A stretch of 64,000 nt of DNA from Pieris napi. Taxonomy: Eukaryota; Arthropoda; Insecta; Lepidoptera; Pieridae. Under the pieces are notes generated by a model. It had not been told where the DNA came from and searched no databases. It was given only the letters and a program-made list of their open reading frames with translations. This document shows positions 22,422 through 31,811 of the stretch, one piece after another (within the stretch, counting starts at the first letter, position 1; each line of letters opens with the position of its first letter). The stretch is taken from positions 1,138,501-1,202,500 of the forward strand of contig NC_062250.1 of the NCBI RefSeq assembly GCF_905475465.1, read 5' to 3'. The position numbers and the translations under genes were made by a program.

Positions 22422-25247
22422 TTAGCTGAGGACTACTAACAACTTCTCAGTCCCCTCGTAGTCTAGATTTTTAAGCCATTTGACTGTAGCTTTTTTACAC
22501 TCATATTTAGTAAGCGGATATATGTTGATCAACCTGTTTATCTTGTTATATAGGTGACAGCCCATAAAACCAAAAAACCTTCTTGAGAAAGCTGTGGACC
22601 AACAGGTATCTGAGGTGCAGACTTTATATTTGCATCGTTTGTTGTCATTCAAAGAAGGATCATAGCGAGTTATGGAGTGTTGTTTGAGCACAGTGTTCAG
22701 TATAAATAGTTGACGAACACTCAACACGTCAGATAAAAGATATAGATCTTTGGTAGGGTAAAAAAATGGTTTAGAATAACTTACTTTCAGTAACGCACGC
22801 TGAGCCCTCTCCAGTTTTATAAGATTAGTTTTACAAGCCCCTCCCCAGACAGTAACACAATAGCTTAAAACGGATTGGCAGAGGGATTGATAAACCACTT
22901 TAATTATCGATTTTTCAGCAATATTACGGAGATTCTTAAAGGTGAAGATAAGTTTCCGAGTTCGCGATAGTAGCAGGTCAATGTGGTAGTTAAAATTTAG
23001 CGTGCTATCAACAACGACACCTAGATACTTAGTATTGTTGGCAACAAAGATCTTTTGACAGTCACAAGAATCAGTATCAGAACATACATGAGCAGTTAAA
23101 CCAAGGTTAGTACTAGAACCAGGAGTTTTTATATAGAACGGTATACATTTAGTTTTATTGACATTGATAGTTAGGGCATTCATTCTGAGCCATTTGTTAA
23201 CAACGTCGAATCCTCTTTGAGCAATGTCGACAGTATCTTTCCAGCTATCACCATGAAACACAAGTGCAGTATCATCTGCAAATGTTATTATTTTACCATT
23301 TTGTAACTGGAGGTCACAAAGATCATTGATAAATGCCAGAAACAGTGTCGGACCTAAAACACTACCCTGTGGCACACCATAGCGTATCGGCAAATCGTCA
23401 CTAACAATGTTGCCCACCCTTACTCTTTGCTGTCTATCACTCAAGTAGCTTTCAAATAGTTTAAGCTGCAAACCACGTATACCCAAAGCCTCCAATTTAT
23501 CCAGCAGAATAGGACCAGCGACCGCGTCAAAAGCTTTTGCAATGTCCAAAAATACAGCTAAAATTTTATTTTTCTTATTTAGTTTTGTAACAATATGATC
23601 AGTTAATTGATGAACTGCGTCGCTTGTTGATGAACCCGGTCTGAATCCAAACTGTGAGCTGGAGAGTAGGTTATTACTTTCTAAATAATCGATGAGGCGT
23701 TTGTTAATCAATTTCTCAATGATTTTGGATAGGGTAGATAGTTTAGAAATAGGTCGGTAGTTACCGACACAATCTCTATTACCACCTTTAAAAACCGGAA
23801 TTACTTCAGCTAGCTTGAATAGGTCCGGAAAGATCCCTGTAGAAAGAATCAAATTAAATATATATGTAAGTGGAGGGACTAAGATTTCATGATAACGTTT
23901 GAGAAAGGCTCCAGAAATATTATCTCTGCCCGCAGCACCGTCCTTCTTCAGTTGCAAGATAAGAGATTGAACTTCAACTTCATCAGTAGGTAGCATGACG
24001 AATGAGGACAGTGTAGGATTGATTGATGGTTTTTTATAAGAGCTATTAGAATATGATTTTTCGGCAATATCTTTCCCGATAGAAACGAAATATTTATTAA
24101 TGTTGTTGACTGAGACCATCGGGTCCAGTGGAGAGACCAATTCAAGTGCAGTGCTAGTTGTATTGTTAGAGTAGGTTAGTTGTTTGATAGTGTCCCAGAG
24201 AACTTTTGTATTAGTCTTAGCAGCTTTAAGTAGGCGGTTGCTCTCATAAGTATTTTTAATATTTTTTAAAAGTGAGTTGCAGAAATTTCTATACCTCTTG
24301 TAAGTTAACGTTAATATTTCGTTACTAGGATTTTTTCTTGATTTTTGATGTAGTTTGTCACGATGCTTTACACATCTTAGTAGACCTGCAGTCATCCAAG
24401 GCCTCTTGATCCTTTTACGATTTGGGATGGTTAAAGTTTTCGTATTTGCTTTAATTACAGTGTCAAGCGCAGTCAGAAGAAATGCTGTTGCCTCATTGGG
24501 ATCAGTCATTTTATATACAAGGCTTAGATTTAAGTTCTTCATAGCATCGTCCAGAGACGGGTAATCAATCTTTTTCAGAGATGAGTATTTGTCAGTCATA
24601 GTGCTACGTTCAAGTTTCAGAATTAAAGTGTCGTGATCCGTGACTGAGGTTTCAGCAACATAACAAAAGACGCGATAAGAACATTTTAGTATTACATGGT
24701 CAAGACAAGTCCTGCCATGAGTTGGAAATATGTGGGCTGGCAATAAACCGTGAGAAGCCAACATATTCAAATACGTTGAAGAATTAACATCCTTATTGTT
24801 ATCCAATATATCAATATTGATATCACCTATCAGAACTTTATGTGGACTACTAATCTCAGAAAGAAGTTTGTCAAGAGATACCAAAAACCGTTGAACATCT
24901 TTGTAACCAGGTGGTCTATATACTGCAATTAGTGTTACATTATCCTCAAGGTTAATCAGTAAACAGTTGGCATCACAAAGGTCAGGCTCGGATATAACTA
25001 ATTTCAAATGTTTTTTGTAAAATACTACAACTCCTTCATTCTGTGTGAAGTTTTTCTCGGTTAGAGCAGAGTTGTATCCCTCAAGAGATGGTAAGTTACG
25101 ATTATTATGCAGCCAACATTCCGTTAGGATTATTAAGTCCCAATCAGTCCTGGATCTAAACAATAAGGTTTGAAAATCAGAAAAGTTACGATTTATACTA
25201 CGAATGTTTTGATGGATAATTTTTAGACACTTATTCGGGCAGTTCAT
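22422..25247 (-). CDS. LINE 1 ORF2: endonuclease-reverse transcriptase
   Basis: 941 codons from the first ATG. It nicks target DNA and reverse-transcribes the element RNA at the nick. Residues ~8-210 are an APE-type endonuclease: HQNIRS near 12, TEC at 42-44, GDIN at 141-144, TDHD at 203-206. Residues ~430-690 are the reverse transcriptase: NYRPIS, FLDIAKAFD, GVPQGSVLGP and the FADD catalytic box near 651-654. The C-terminus has the usual LINE thumb/connector pattern (SYLSDRQQRV, YCVTVWGGA). No RNase H domain is visible. The frame stays open about 25 codons upstream of this ATG, and that stretch aligns with the LINE 2 N-terminus (both contain SSLCD), so translation may begin earlier at a non-AUG codon. 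517 bases separate it from ORF1. No stop codons or frameshifts; probably functional. Confidence 0.93.
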   Translation of the reverse strand: MNCPNKCLKIIHQNIRSINRNFSDFQTLLFRSRTDWDLIILTECWLHNNRNLPSLEGYNSALTEKNFTQNEGVVVFYKKHLKLVISEPDLCDANCLLINLEDNVTLIAVYRPPGYKDVQRFLVSLDKLLSEISSPHKVLIGDINIDILDNNKDVNSSTYLNMLASHGLLPAHIFPTHGRTCLDHVILKCSYRVFCYVAETSVTDHDTLILKLERSTMTDKYSSLKKIDYPSLDDAMKNLNLSLVYKMTDPNEATAFLLTALDTVIKANTKTLTIPNRKRIKRPWMTAGLLRCVKHRDKLHQKSRKNPSNEILTLTYKRYRNFCNSLLKNIKNTYESNRLLKAAKTNTKVLWDTIKQLTYSNNTTSTALELVSPLDPMVSVNNINKYFVSIGKDIAEKSYSNSSYKKPSINPTLSSFVMLPTDEVEVQSLILQLKKDGAAGRDNISGAFLKRYHEILVPPLTYIFNLILSTGIFPDLFKLAEVIPVFKGGNRDCVGNYRPISKLSTLSKIIEKLINKRLIDYLESNNLLSSSQFGFRPGSSTSDAVHQLTDHIVTKLNKKNKILAVFLDIAKAFDAVAGPILLDKLEALGIRGLQLKLFESYLSDRQQRVRVGNIVSDDLPIRYGVPQGSVLGPTLFLAFINDLCDLQLQNGKIITFADDTALVFHGDSWKDTVDIAQRGFDVVNKWLRMNALTINVNKTKCIPFYIKTPGSSTNLGLTAHVCSDTDSCDCQKIFVANNTKYLGVVVDSTLNFNYHIDLLLSRTRKLIFTFKNLRNIAEKSIIKVVYQSLCQSVLSYCVTVWGGACKTNLIKLERAQRALLKVSYSKPFFYPTKDLYLLSDVLSVRQLFILNTVLKQHSITRYDPSLNDNKRCKYKVCTSDTCWSTAFSRRFFGFMGCHLYNKINRLINIYPLTKYECKKATVKWLKNLDYEGTEKLLVVLS

Positions 25248-25329
25248 AAGTCTCTGGCAGTCCTCTATGTCACAAAGAGAAGATTGTGCAACATCAAGTT
25301 TATCGATATCATTTATAATTGCATTAGTT

Positions 25330-25695
25330 TTATCGAATTTTATTTATTGAGTCCGCAACTATGGTAAGACAAAAAGGCACGCGGTACAGCACAACCCTAC
25401 GAGGATTCCACAATCCCGGGGACAACGCCACACAAATGAGACCAACACAATACACATACACACGGCACGAAAACAGACTGAGATTGTTGTTAACAGTTAC
25501 ATTCTTTCTATGAGTACACTTTGTATATATTGAGTGCAAGTGATGTATAATTTCAGTGAGTGTGTGAATATAGGTTAAAATAAGTGTAAGAGCAAATACA
25601 AATTCAAACGAAAATACATTATAGACTAAACGAGAACTTAACATGAAAAAATTGACTAAGGTAATTTTATTACTAGCAAGACTAAAGTAAATCAA
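25330..25695 (-). CDS. Small open frame between LINE 1 ORF1 and ORF2
   Basis: 121 codons in the 517-base gap between the two main frames, rich in L, V, F, Y, T and H (YIHTLTEIIHHLHSIYTKCT) with hydrophobic segments near the N-terminus. I recognise no domain. LINE 2 has a frame of almost the same length (123 codons, also hydrophobic, with HT-rich stretches) in the same place. It may be a spacer that is open by composition, or a small accessory protein. The start is uncertain. Confidence 0.25.
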   Translation of the reverse strand: MIYFSLASNKITLVNFFMLSSRLVYNVFSFEFVFALTLILTYIHTLTEIIHHLHSIYTKCTHRKNVTVNNNLSLFSCRVYVYCVGLICVALSPGLWNPRRVVLYRVPFCLTIVADSINKIR

Positions 25696-25764
25696 TAGAA
25701 ATAAATAACAATATACAGTTAATTGGCAATATAGGTTAATGAGAAAGCAGTTACATGCAATGAG

Positions 25765-26856
25765 TCATGATTCCTTTGCCAGCTGAGATAAGCATTTTTC
25801 TGATTGGATTAAAATCGGTCTACCAGTCGAATCCTTACGCAAAAGTATTCTTCCATTTGAATGCCAGCACGAGTAGTTATGTTTCTTGGCAAATTGACGG
25901 GTTTCAAACATAAGTTTTCTTTGAGATGGACCTAGATGTTCGTCAATGTAAAGTGGAGTCTTTATTCCTGGCAAACCGATAGTATAAGTATTGAGCTTCT
26001 CAGAAACCGGCCTTCCTTTGTTAAAGTTTCGCAGCTTAGTCAATAAATCATTTTTAGCATTAACACTCGTAAATTCAACAACAACAGGTCTTGATACTCC
26101 TGGTCTACCCGGCAGCCGATACAAGTCACGTACAACACTCCTATTTATATCGACATCCACAGCTTTGCCGATGACAGAAAGGGTCGAGAGTAAGTTGTCA
26201 AACTTTTCGTTTTCAGAAATCGGGATATTGCGAATCTCCAGAGTTGCATCTCTTGTACGAAACTGTATATCCTGGATATGCGATTCTAAGTTTTTTATGG
26301 CATTTTTATTATTTTTTTGGTTAGTTTCAATTTCCTTTACTCTGTCATTGGTCTCCTCCTGAAACTTGTTAATAAATTCTATTCCTTTTTCTATTTCTGA
26401 GTTAGACTTCTTTATTTCCTGGAATTCAGTTTTTATATTGGATAATTCAGAAAATAATTTGTTTAAGGTGTCATTTAGAGTGGACTTCCATTCACGTAGG
26501 TTTCGTTCTTGATCCTCTCTCCATTCAGAGAGCATTTTCAGGACATCCGCTCTTAAGTCGCTACTTTCGGAACTAGAATGAGCATTCGGGGAAGAGGTCT
26601 CCATTCGTTGTCGCTTGGAGCGCGTTGTTATATTGGTGTCACCCTTGGCAATACAGCCCGCACTCGTCATCGGAGACTTCGAAAGATCAGACTCCGATCG
26701 GGAACAAGACATCACAGAAGTGTTACGAGGGGGTGAGTGTTGGATATTGGGCATATCTTCAATGAACCCAGAGTTCAATATCGCAAAGCAACAATAGACA
26801 ATCGCACCAGTTGATCGTAGCAGGTATAACAGCTTTGTAGTACCGTAGCAAATCAC
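25765..26856 (-). CDS. LINE 1 ORF1: coiled coil + FP25K-like C-terminal domain
   Basis: 363 codons as listed. The more likely start is the internal methionine at codon 35 (MPNIQHSPP), since the first 34 residues are unlike an ORF1 head. Order: a Ser-rich basic N-terminus (~35-95), a long acidic/basic coiled coil (~105-205, IKTEFQEIKKSNSEIEKGIE), an RRM-like middle (~205-290, LEIRNIP near 207 and PVVVEFTSVNAKNDLL), then a C-terminal domain with YIDEHLGPSQRKLMFETRQF and a W-x-SNGRILLRK strand (~300-355). The last part resembles the C-terminal domain of baculovirus FP25K proteins, also known from insect retroelement ORF1s. Expected role: trimeric RNA-binding chaperone in the LINE RNP. No zinc knuckle. 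Confidence 0.85.
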   Translation of the reverse strand: MICYGTTKLLYLLRSTGAIVYCCFAILNSGFIEDMPNIQHSPPRNTSVMSCSRSESDLSKSPMTSAGCIAKGDTNITTRSKRQRMETSSPNAHSSSESSDLRADVLKMLSEWREDQERNLREWKSTLNDTLNKLFSELSNIKTEFQEIKKSNSEIEKGIEFINKFQEETNDRVKEIETNQKNNKNAIKNLESHIQDIQFRTRDATLEIRNIPISENEKFDNLLSTLSVIGKAVDVDINRSVVRDLYRLPGRPGVSRPVVVEFTSVNAKNDLLTKLRNFNKGRPVSEKLNTYTIGLPGIKTPLYIDEHLGPSQRKLMFETRQFAKKHNYSCWHSNGRILLRKDSTGRPILIQSEKCLSQLAKES

Positions 26857-27622
26857 AAGCGTCGTAGTCTAACTTACGTCATTAGCCGAATGTGATGTAG
26901 AATTTCGACTCGCCGGCACTCAACCGTTTGGTGTAATGGCAAACAACAGCGCCCACTTCACAGCTCATCCAAGAAGAGGCACGGGTTCAAAACCACAAAA
27001 GTCCAAATAGTTCAATTTAGTATTTTAATTTAAGATTTTAAATTTAAATTTCTCACAAAACTCAACACAGTGGACACGTCCAAGCGCTTCCGCGGTCCGG
27101 AGGGGAGAGGGGAATTATTTAACTTGTTGAAAAATTAACTTTAAGTAAAATTTTCAACGGGAATAAATTAATTATAGTGTTCAGAACACACCATAATTTT
27201 TTCAAATTTAAAAAGAAATATTCAATACCTTAAATAAATTAATTAATGTGCCGTAGTCGCTTTTGACGCTACGCGCGAATCCTAAAAATGTCACCCGCAG
27301 ACCTATTTTCAGCGTTAAATTAACATTATAAATAATGGAGATAGAGTTCTGGGAGTCAGGAGTTTTTTATTAGAAATTTCCTCCTCTTTCAGAATCTTTA
27401 TTTGAAATTTCTTAAATATTAATAGTTTATTAAATATTGGCGAAAAACTAAATGCCATTATTTTTTCATCTTTAATGGTCTATAACTTTTGCAATTTTTT
27501 ATGTGCTAATACACGCTTTTAGCACATTTTTCTAGACGTCATTCCGGATCCAATGAGCTATCGCACATAATTTTAGGAGTAGTATCTCTATTTTGTTCCA
27601 TTTTCAACTTGTCGACTAGACT

Positions 27623-28583
27623 AATGTATCAGTGTGCCGAGCGTTGGCAAGCTTTTTACCAAAAAAAAAAGTTGATGGTGCTGAGTTGTGCCCTTACCCT
27701 CTGTGGTCCATCGTGCTAATAGCCCTATGAAACCTAAACCATCTTTATCGCAGAAAAAAAATTATGCACAGATTTTTAAGCACCCTTGATCGTTTGTTAA
27801 ATGCAAAAAACAATAATATTATATTGTATAAATAAATAACACGTGGTTTGTTTGAGTGTCTCTTAAATGCAATCAAAAAAATATTGTACAATTAAATAAC
27901 ACGTGGTTTGGTTGGGTGTTTATGAAATTGTCTTAAATATTGTTATTCAGATGTATCCTTAATGAATACACGATTTGTTAAAACATAAATAAACAAAGTC
28001 GGCTCATCTAATGCAATATCGGCTAAAAGAACTCCCCGCTGTGATTTGCGTACGTGAGCTCGTTGGTATTTATTTTTTTCTCATAAACTACGCTATTAAA
28101 TTGGAACGGGAAGTGGAATATTTGGCCGGTTTTAATTGACGCCCAATTATTGTGGGTGTTTTTTTAGAAACAAATTGGTTGGATAAGCTATTTTTAGCGT
28201 TTTCAATAATTTTTCAGTATTTTCAATTGGTATATCAAATGGGTGATATTTTTTCGCAATTTAAGTTCCATTCCACGTAAAACATTGGCCGTCTTGTTTC
28301 AGCTCAACTGTAAAAGTTTAGAATCTCTGTGCGATCGCAGACATCACATCACACCGTGGAGGTGGAGAGGTGCTTCTTCCTTATACTTATTATGCATTGT
28401 ATGCATTATTTAAGTACGAGTAGTTTAAATTATAACTAGTATCTATCTATATATCGGGTTTTTTCTTATTAATGAGACCAGTTTCGAGAAAGTTTTAACA
28501 ATGTTTCCTAAAGAATTACATACACATTTGTCACTCATATTATCCACCTTCTGAGCTTCGAATGCGCCATATTAAACTTTTTG
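27623..28583. other. Copy A, right part, non-coding
   Basis: Continues copy A after the foldback element and aligns with 37343-38237. Holds the right end of dispersed repeat R1 (to about 27665), then AT-rich non-coding sequence. One internal stretch (CAATAATTATTGTATA..AACACGTGGTTTG) is duplicated at 27832-27855 and 27890-27910 in copy A only. Confidence 0.6.
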
Positions 28584-28890
28584 AAGTGAAACTTCTTTAG
28601 ACGCATGAGGGTAAAATTTTTACGCGTCACGAAGATGTGCGGCGTTTTTATCGAAGAAAAGGGATAGAGTGATTGAGAGAGAGTGAGAAAAAGAAGAGGC
28701 GAACGTAGCATGAAGTAACACGCTATTGGTTGATGTATTTGTTTAGTAGTTACATTATACATATAAGAACTATAGATGGCAATTCTGTCGCATAACGTCT
28801 TGTGCAGTAAACGCAGATTTTTTATTGCAGTGAAACTTCTTTAGGCGCATGAGGGTAAAATTTTTAAAAAACGTCACGAAGGTGTGCAGC
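28584..28890 (+). repeat. Paired CTTCTTTAGGCGC modules at the end of copy A
   Basis: Two direct modules (28584-28672 and 28829-28890), each with GTGAAACTTCTTTAG, CGCATGAGGGTAAAATTTTT and CGTCACGAAGGTGTGC, flank about 155 bases containing TAACACGCTATTGGTTGATG. The second module is cut by the tandem-duplication junction at 28890; in copy B it continues to about 38560. Confidence 0.65.
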
Positions 28891-29745
28891 TAAATAAAGC
28901 TTTGAAAATAATTTTTTATTACCAAGGACTTTTACAACATCATTTCAAAAATATGACATTTCTCATCAAGTGGCTTTGTGCTCGAATAAAAAAGATTTTT
29001 ATGTAATTTCCGCACGCGCGCACAGTAAAGCAACATGATCGTGGTCACCTGCAATCAAAATGGGCTCATTGTGTCCCATAATTAGTACCACAAGTACTCT
29101 TGTACTTATCGTATGGCCCAAGTAAAATGTTAGTATGTTCCTGTCTTAAATTACAGTTTTCCGTGACAATTACCTGAGTACAACTTATGATACATTGTAA
29201 TCTATAGTAGCAAAATACATAAATAGTTACATGTAACTTCAGGGATTTTTAGTAGTGTTTGTAAAAGATTTTTTAAAATCAAAAATTATTTCAGTTTATC
29301 ACAATATTCGATTCAATAATCAGTAATTAAAACTTTGTTTGGGACTAGAATTAATATCCACTCTACACATTACTTTGAGACTATACACTTATATTAATTA
29401 AGAATAGTCTTAATATAGCTAACTAATATATGCTTTAATTCTCAGAGATAGCAACTACTATAGCAATGGTGAAAGAATTTCCATCCTATATGTTTTGACT
29501 TCCTTCGTTATAAACATTTAACTATTTTATTTTATTTATACTTCGTTACATTTAAAGAAAAACATTTTTCATAAAATTATAAGGGACGCAATGGGCGGCC
29601 TCATCGCTAACACAAGAAAATAAAATAAAAAAGTAATATTTAGTAAGGTAAGGCAATAAGTGCATAAACAAATCAAGAAAAATTACATTACAAGTATACT
29701 GAAAAACCATAGAATTGCCAAACTAAATCTAAAATAATACAAAAT

Positions 29746-29794
29746 AAAAAATACTTTTTCTTTATAAAAAATACTTTTTCTTTATAAAAAATAC
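29746..29794 (+). repeat. 20-bp tandem repeat in copy B
   Basis: AAAAAATACTTTTTCTTTAT repeated twice plus a 9-base third start. Absent from copy A, so it arose after the duplication. Confidence 0.8.
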
Positions 29795-29994
29795 ACTGGC
29801 TTATTTGTAAATAACTATTTTATTTTAACTTATTTTTGTACATGCTATTTCTTAAATGGTGGCGTCTTTTAGGTTTAAGGTTCACTGTCGCCAGTACAGT
29901 AAGTAAGCTCTTACTTATCTATCTTACCTCCTATAAATAAAATGTACACAAAACACATATCAGTCTTTCGCTCACTCTTGTAACATAAACTACT

Positions 29995-30379
29995 GGTAAT
30001 CGGTCGTAATACAGTGACAAAGAAGCCTGAGGACACGGATCGACCCTTCATTAAGGGACAAAGGTCAATGCGAGGGTGATGTGTTGGCGTAGTCTCGAAG
30101 GCCCTTTGATTTCTTGTTTACATCCTGTTCGGTAATGGCAGTTATTAAACGGTCAAGTTGCTAATGATTCACCCATTGTGTGCTGATCCAAAAATGGTTT
30201 ATAACAAAATAACTAGGGCCTGAAATTTCTGTATTTGTTTCTTCAATTGTTTATCGTCAGCCTACCGTTTTAACCTTGTCTTTCTATGATATTTATATAG
30301 GAATATTAATTAATAGTAGTAGTATTAATTAATAATAGTAGTACATATATTAAGGGTTGAATCTAGTCTAATTAATACT
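29995..30379. other. Conserved block 1, copy B
   Basis: Counterpart of 17705-18089. LINE 2 entered exactly at its right end (TSD TTAATACT), after which the copy A order resumes at 35536. Confidence 0.6.
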
Positions 30380-30875
30380 CTCTCCCCCCGGATCGCCATA
30401 AGGTGTAGACGTGCTGAGTGCTTTATTTTTATTTGTATTTTAATTTTAATAAATTCAAATCGAAAAATAAATATAACTGTCTACTAGGAGAACATAAACA
30501 AAGTGTAGTGTAGTCAAGCAACCATCTAATTACTACGTGCGCTCCTGGTACTGCGCCCGATCACCCCACTATCGAAGGTATTGATCCCACTCAATATTAA
30601 TCTTATCGAATCCCCTAAAGCTGTGAATTTACGCCACGCCCACATCCCTACCAGCGTCACACTCGTGCCCCGCTTACCACCACTACCTGCGTCCTGCGCC
30701 CGCGCTGATTGCAACAGGTGACTGTGGCCACGCCCACTAATTATCTATTGGCCTATTTACCTTGAGCCATCGGGAACTTCTTATCGGACATTCCATTGTT
30801 TAGTGCATTCACATTTTTTGCAAACATCTGCTTGTACTATCGAATAGACAACTGTTAAACTCATTATAATAAAGG

Positions 30876-31772
30876 ATGAATCCTATTGGAGATAAGTCAC
30901 TATCTGAATCTGCCATTGATCAAATTGGTATGGAAATGGAACAAATCACTCCTCCCAACTATGTGGCCTTGAGAAACAAGAGAAGAAGAGAAGATGATAC
31001 GAATGTGGACCGATTTGACGTTTTTAGAGAAGAGATAAAAACACTCATTTTAACAATGTTTAAATCGCAAGAAAGTGGCTCCAAAAAGCTTGAATCCACT
31101 CTTACCGAAATAAGTAAGACAAACACAAATATCCAGACAACTATGTCCTTCCTCGCTGAACAGAATGTAGAACTTAAAAAGAAGTTAGAACTTCTCGAAA
31201 TAGAAAGGAAAAAGGACAAGGAACATATTTCTATTTTGGAGGGACAGCTAGAAGACTTAAAAAGAGATAGATTGAAGAATAACATTGAAATAAAAAATGC
31301 ACCCAAGGCTGATAAGGAAACAAAAGAAGACCTTATAATTATGACCTTAGAGTTGGCTAAATCAGTCAACTGTCAGTTGAGTGAAAAAGACATTAATGAT
31401 ATTTACAGGATTAGATTTAAGAGGGAGGGAAATGCTAGTTCCCCTATAATAGTTGAATTAAGCACTACCTTATTAAAAATGAAGTTTCTACAGGCCTGTA
31501 AAACATACAACTTGAAGAACAAGGATAAATTACGAGCTAAACACCTAGGATTAAAATCACAAGGTCAAGAAAATATCCCTGTCTACGTAGCAGAACAGCT
31601 GACCGCCTCCAGGGCTCGGCTGTACTTCCTTGCTAGAGATCTAATGAGATCAAAATCTTATAAGTTTTGCTGGACTTCCTATGGCCGTGTCTACGTCAGA
31701 AAATCTGAAAATTCACCCATTATCACTATAAATAATGAAGCAATCGTCCAAAAACTACTAGGAGAGCAATGA
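30876..31772 (+). CDS. LINE 2 ORF1: coiled coil + FP25K-like C-terminal domain
   Basis: 298 codons starting at the first ATG after the 5' UTR. Order: short head with RRRE basic patch (~34-38), coiled coil (~60-132, heptads such as LKKKLELLEIERKKDKEH), RRM-like middle (~133-210, NNIEIKNAPK, then SSPIIVELS), and a C-terminal domain (~215-290) with YVAEQLTASRARLYFLARDL and a CWTSYGRVYVRK strand. This is the pattern of the baculovirus FP25K C-terminal domain. Role expected: nucleic-acid-binding chaperone that coats the LINE RNA. No CCHC zinc knuckles. ORF1 and ORF2 are 376 bases apart and in different frames. Confidence 0.88.
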   Translation: MNPIGDKSLSESAIDQIGMEMEQITPPNYVALRNKRRREDDTNVDRFDVFREEIKTLILTMFKSQESGSKKLESTLTEISKTNTNIQTTMSFLAEQNVELKKKLELLEIERKKDKEHISILEGQLEDLKRDRLKNNIEIKNAPKADKETKEDLIIMTLELAKSVNCQLSEKDINDIYRIRFKREGNASSPIIVELSTTLLKMKFLQACKTYNLKNKDKLRAKHLGLKSQGQENIPVYVAEQLTASRARLYFLARDLMRSKSYKFCWTSYGRVYVRKSENSPIITINNEAIVQKLLGEQ

Positions 31773-31811
31773 CTAGACTTAATTCTTGAACCTTGTTATC
31801 TCTCTCTGTCT

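Larger units (their letters stand above)
22022..27112 (-). mobile_element. Full-length LINE 1 (ORF1 + ORF2) nested in the foldback arm
   Basis: A 5091-bp non-LTR retrotransposon on the minus strand. Its 5' end is at 27112 (CCTCTCCCCTCCGGACCGCG) and its 3' end at 22022 with an (AAT)n-rich tail. AATTAT flanks it at 22016-22021 and 27113-27118. The opposite foldback arm (20598-20611) shows the same spot without the insertion. It carries ORF1 (25765-26856) and ORF2 (22422-25247), both open. The 3' UTR is rich in ACATAC-type repeats on the sense strand, like that of LINE 2. The 5' end CTCTCCCC..CCGGA is shared with LINE 2, so both belong to one clade (jockey/CR1 group by architecture: EN + RT, no RNase H seen). 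Confidence 0.92.
20097..27622. mobile_element. Palindromic foldback DNA transposon, 2.43 kb plus nested LINE
   Basis: Termini AGTCTAGTCGACAAGTTGAA (20097) and its complement (ending 27622) begin two arms that pair along their whole length, about 1.18 kb each (20097-21276 against 21347-22021 plus 27119-27622), around a ~70-bp centre. Paired positions keep a constant sum (outer part 47719, inner part about 42622), so the arms have no net length difference. By eye they are about 98% identical. AATGT flanks the element at 20092-20096 and 27623-27627, and copy B keeps the empty site once (ACCAATGTATTAGTG near 37343). The arms are very AT-rich with A/T homopolymers inside and more complex outside. 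There is no open frame of its own. A 5-bp duplication with AGTC termini does not let me name a superfamily. Confidence 0.9.
16652..28890 (+). repeat. Tandem duplication, copy A (split by a foldback element)
   Basis: The sequence from TAAATAAAGCTTTGAAAAT (16652) recurs in order from 28891. Removing the foldback insertion (20097-27622 plus its 5-bp TSD) leaves about 4.71 kb. The left breakpoint reads GGAAGC|TAAATA and the A/B junction GTGCAGC|TAAATA, so three bases (AGC) are shared at the breakpoints. The unit holds one SINE A, one SINE C, copies of a dispersed repeat and several blocks nearly identical between A and B. No coding frame is shared by the two copies outside the nested elements. 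Confidence 0.9.

Noticed and set aside
20097..27622. Assembly artefact (false inverted duplication)
   Set aside because: A clean 5-bp duplication, an empty site in the sister copy and ~2% divergence between arms fit a real insertion.
20097..27622. Polinton/Maverick remnant
   Set aside because: The AG..CT ends fit, but the duplication is 5 bp, not 6, and no Polinton gene is present.
30876..31772. Integrated baculovirus FP25K gene
   Set aside because: The domain is fused behind a coiled coil and followed by a LINE ORF2 within one flanked element; no other baculovirus gene is nearby.
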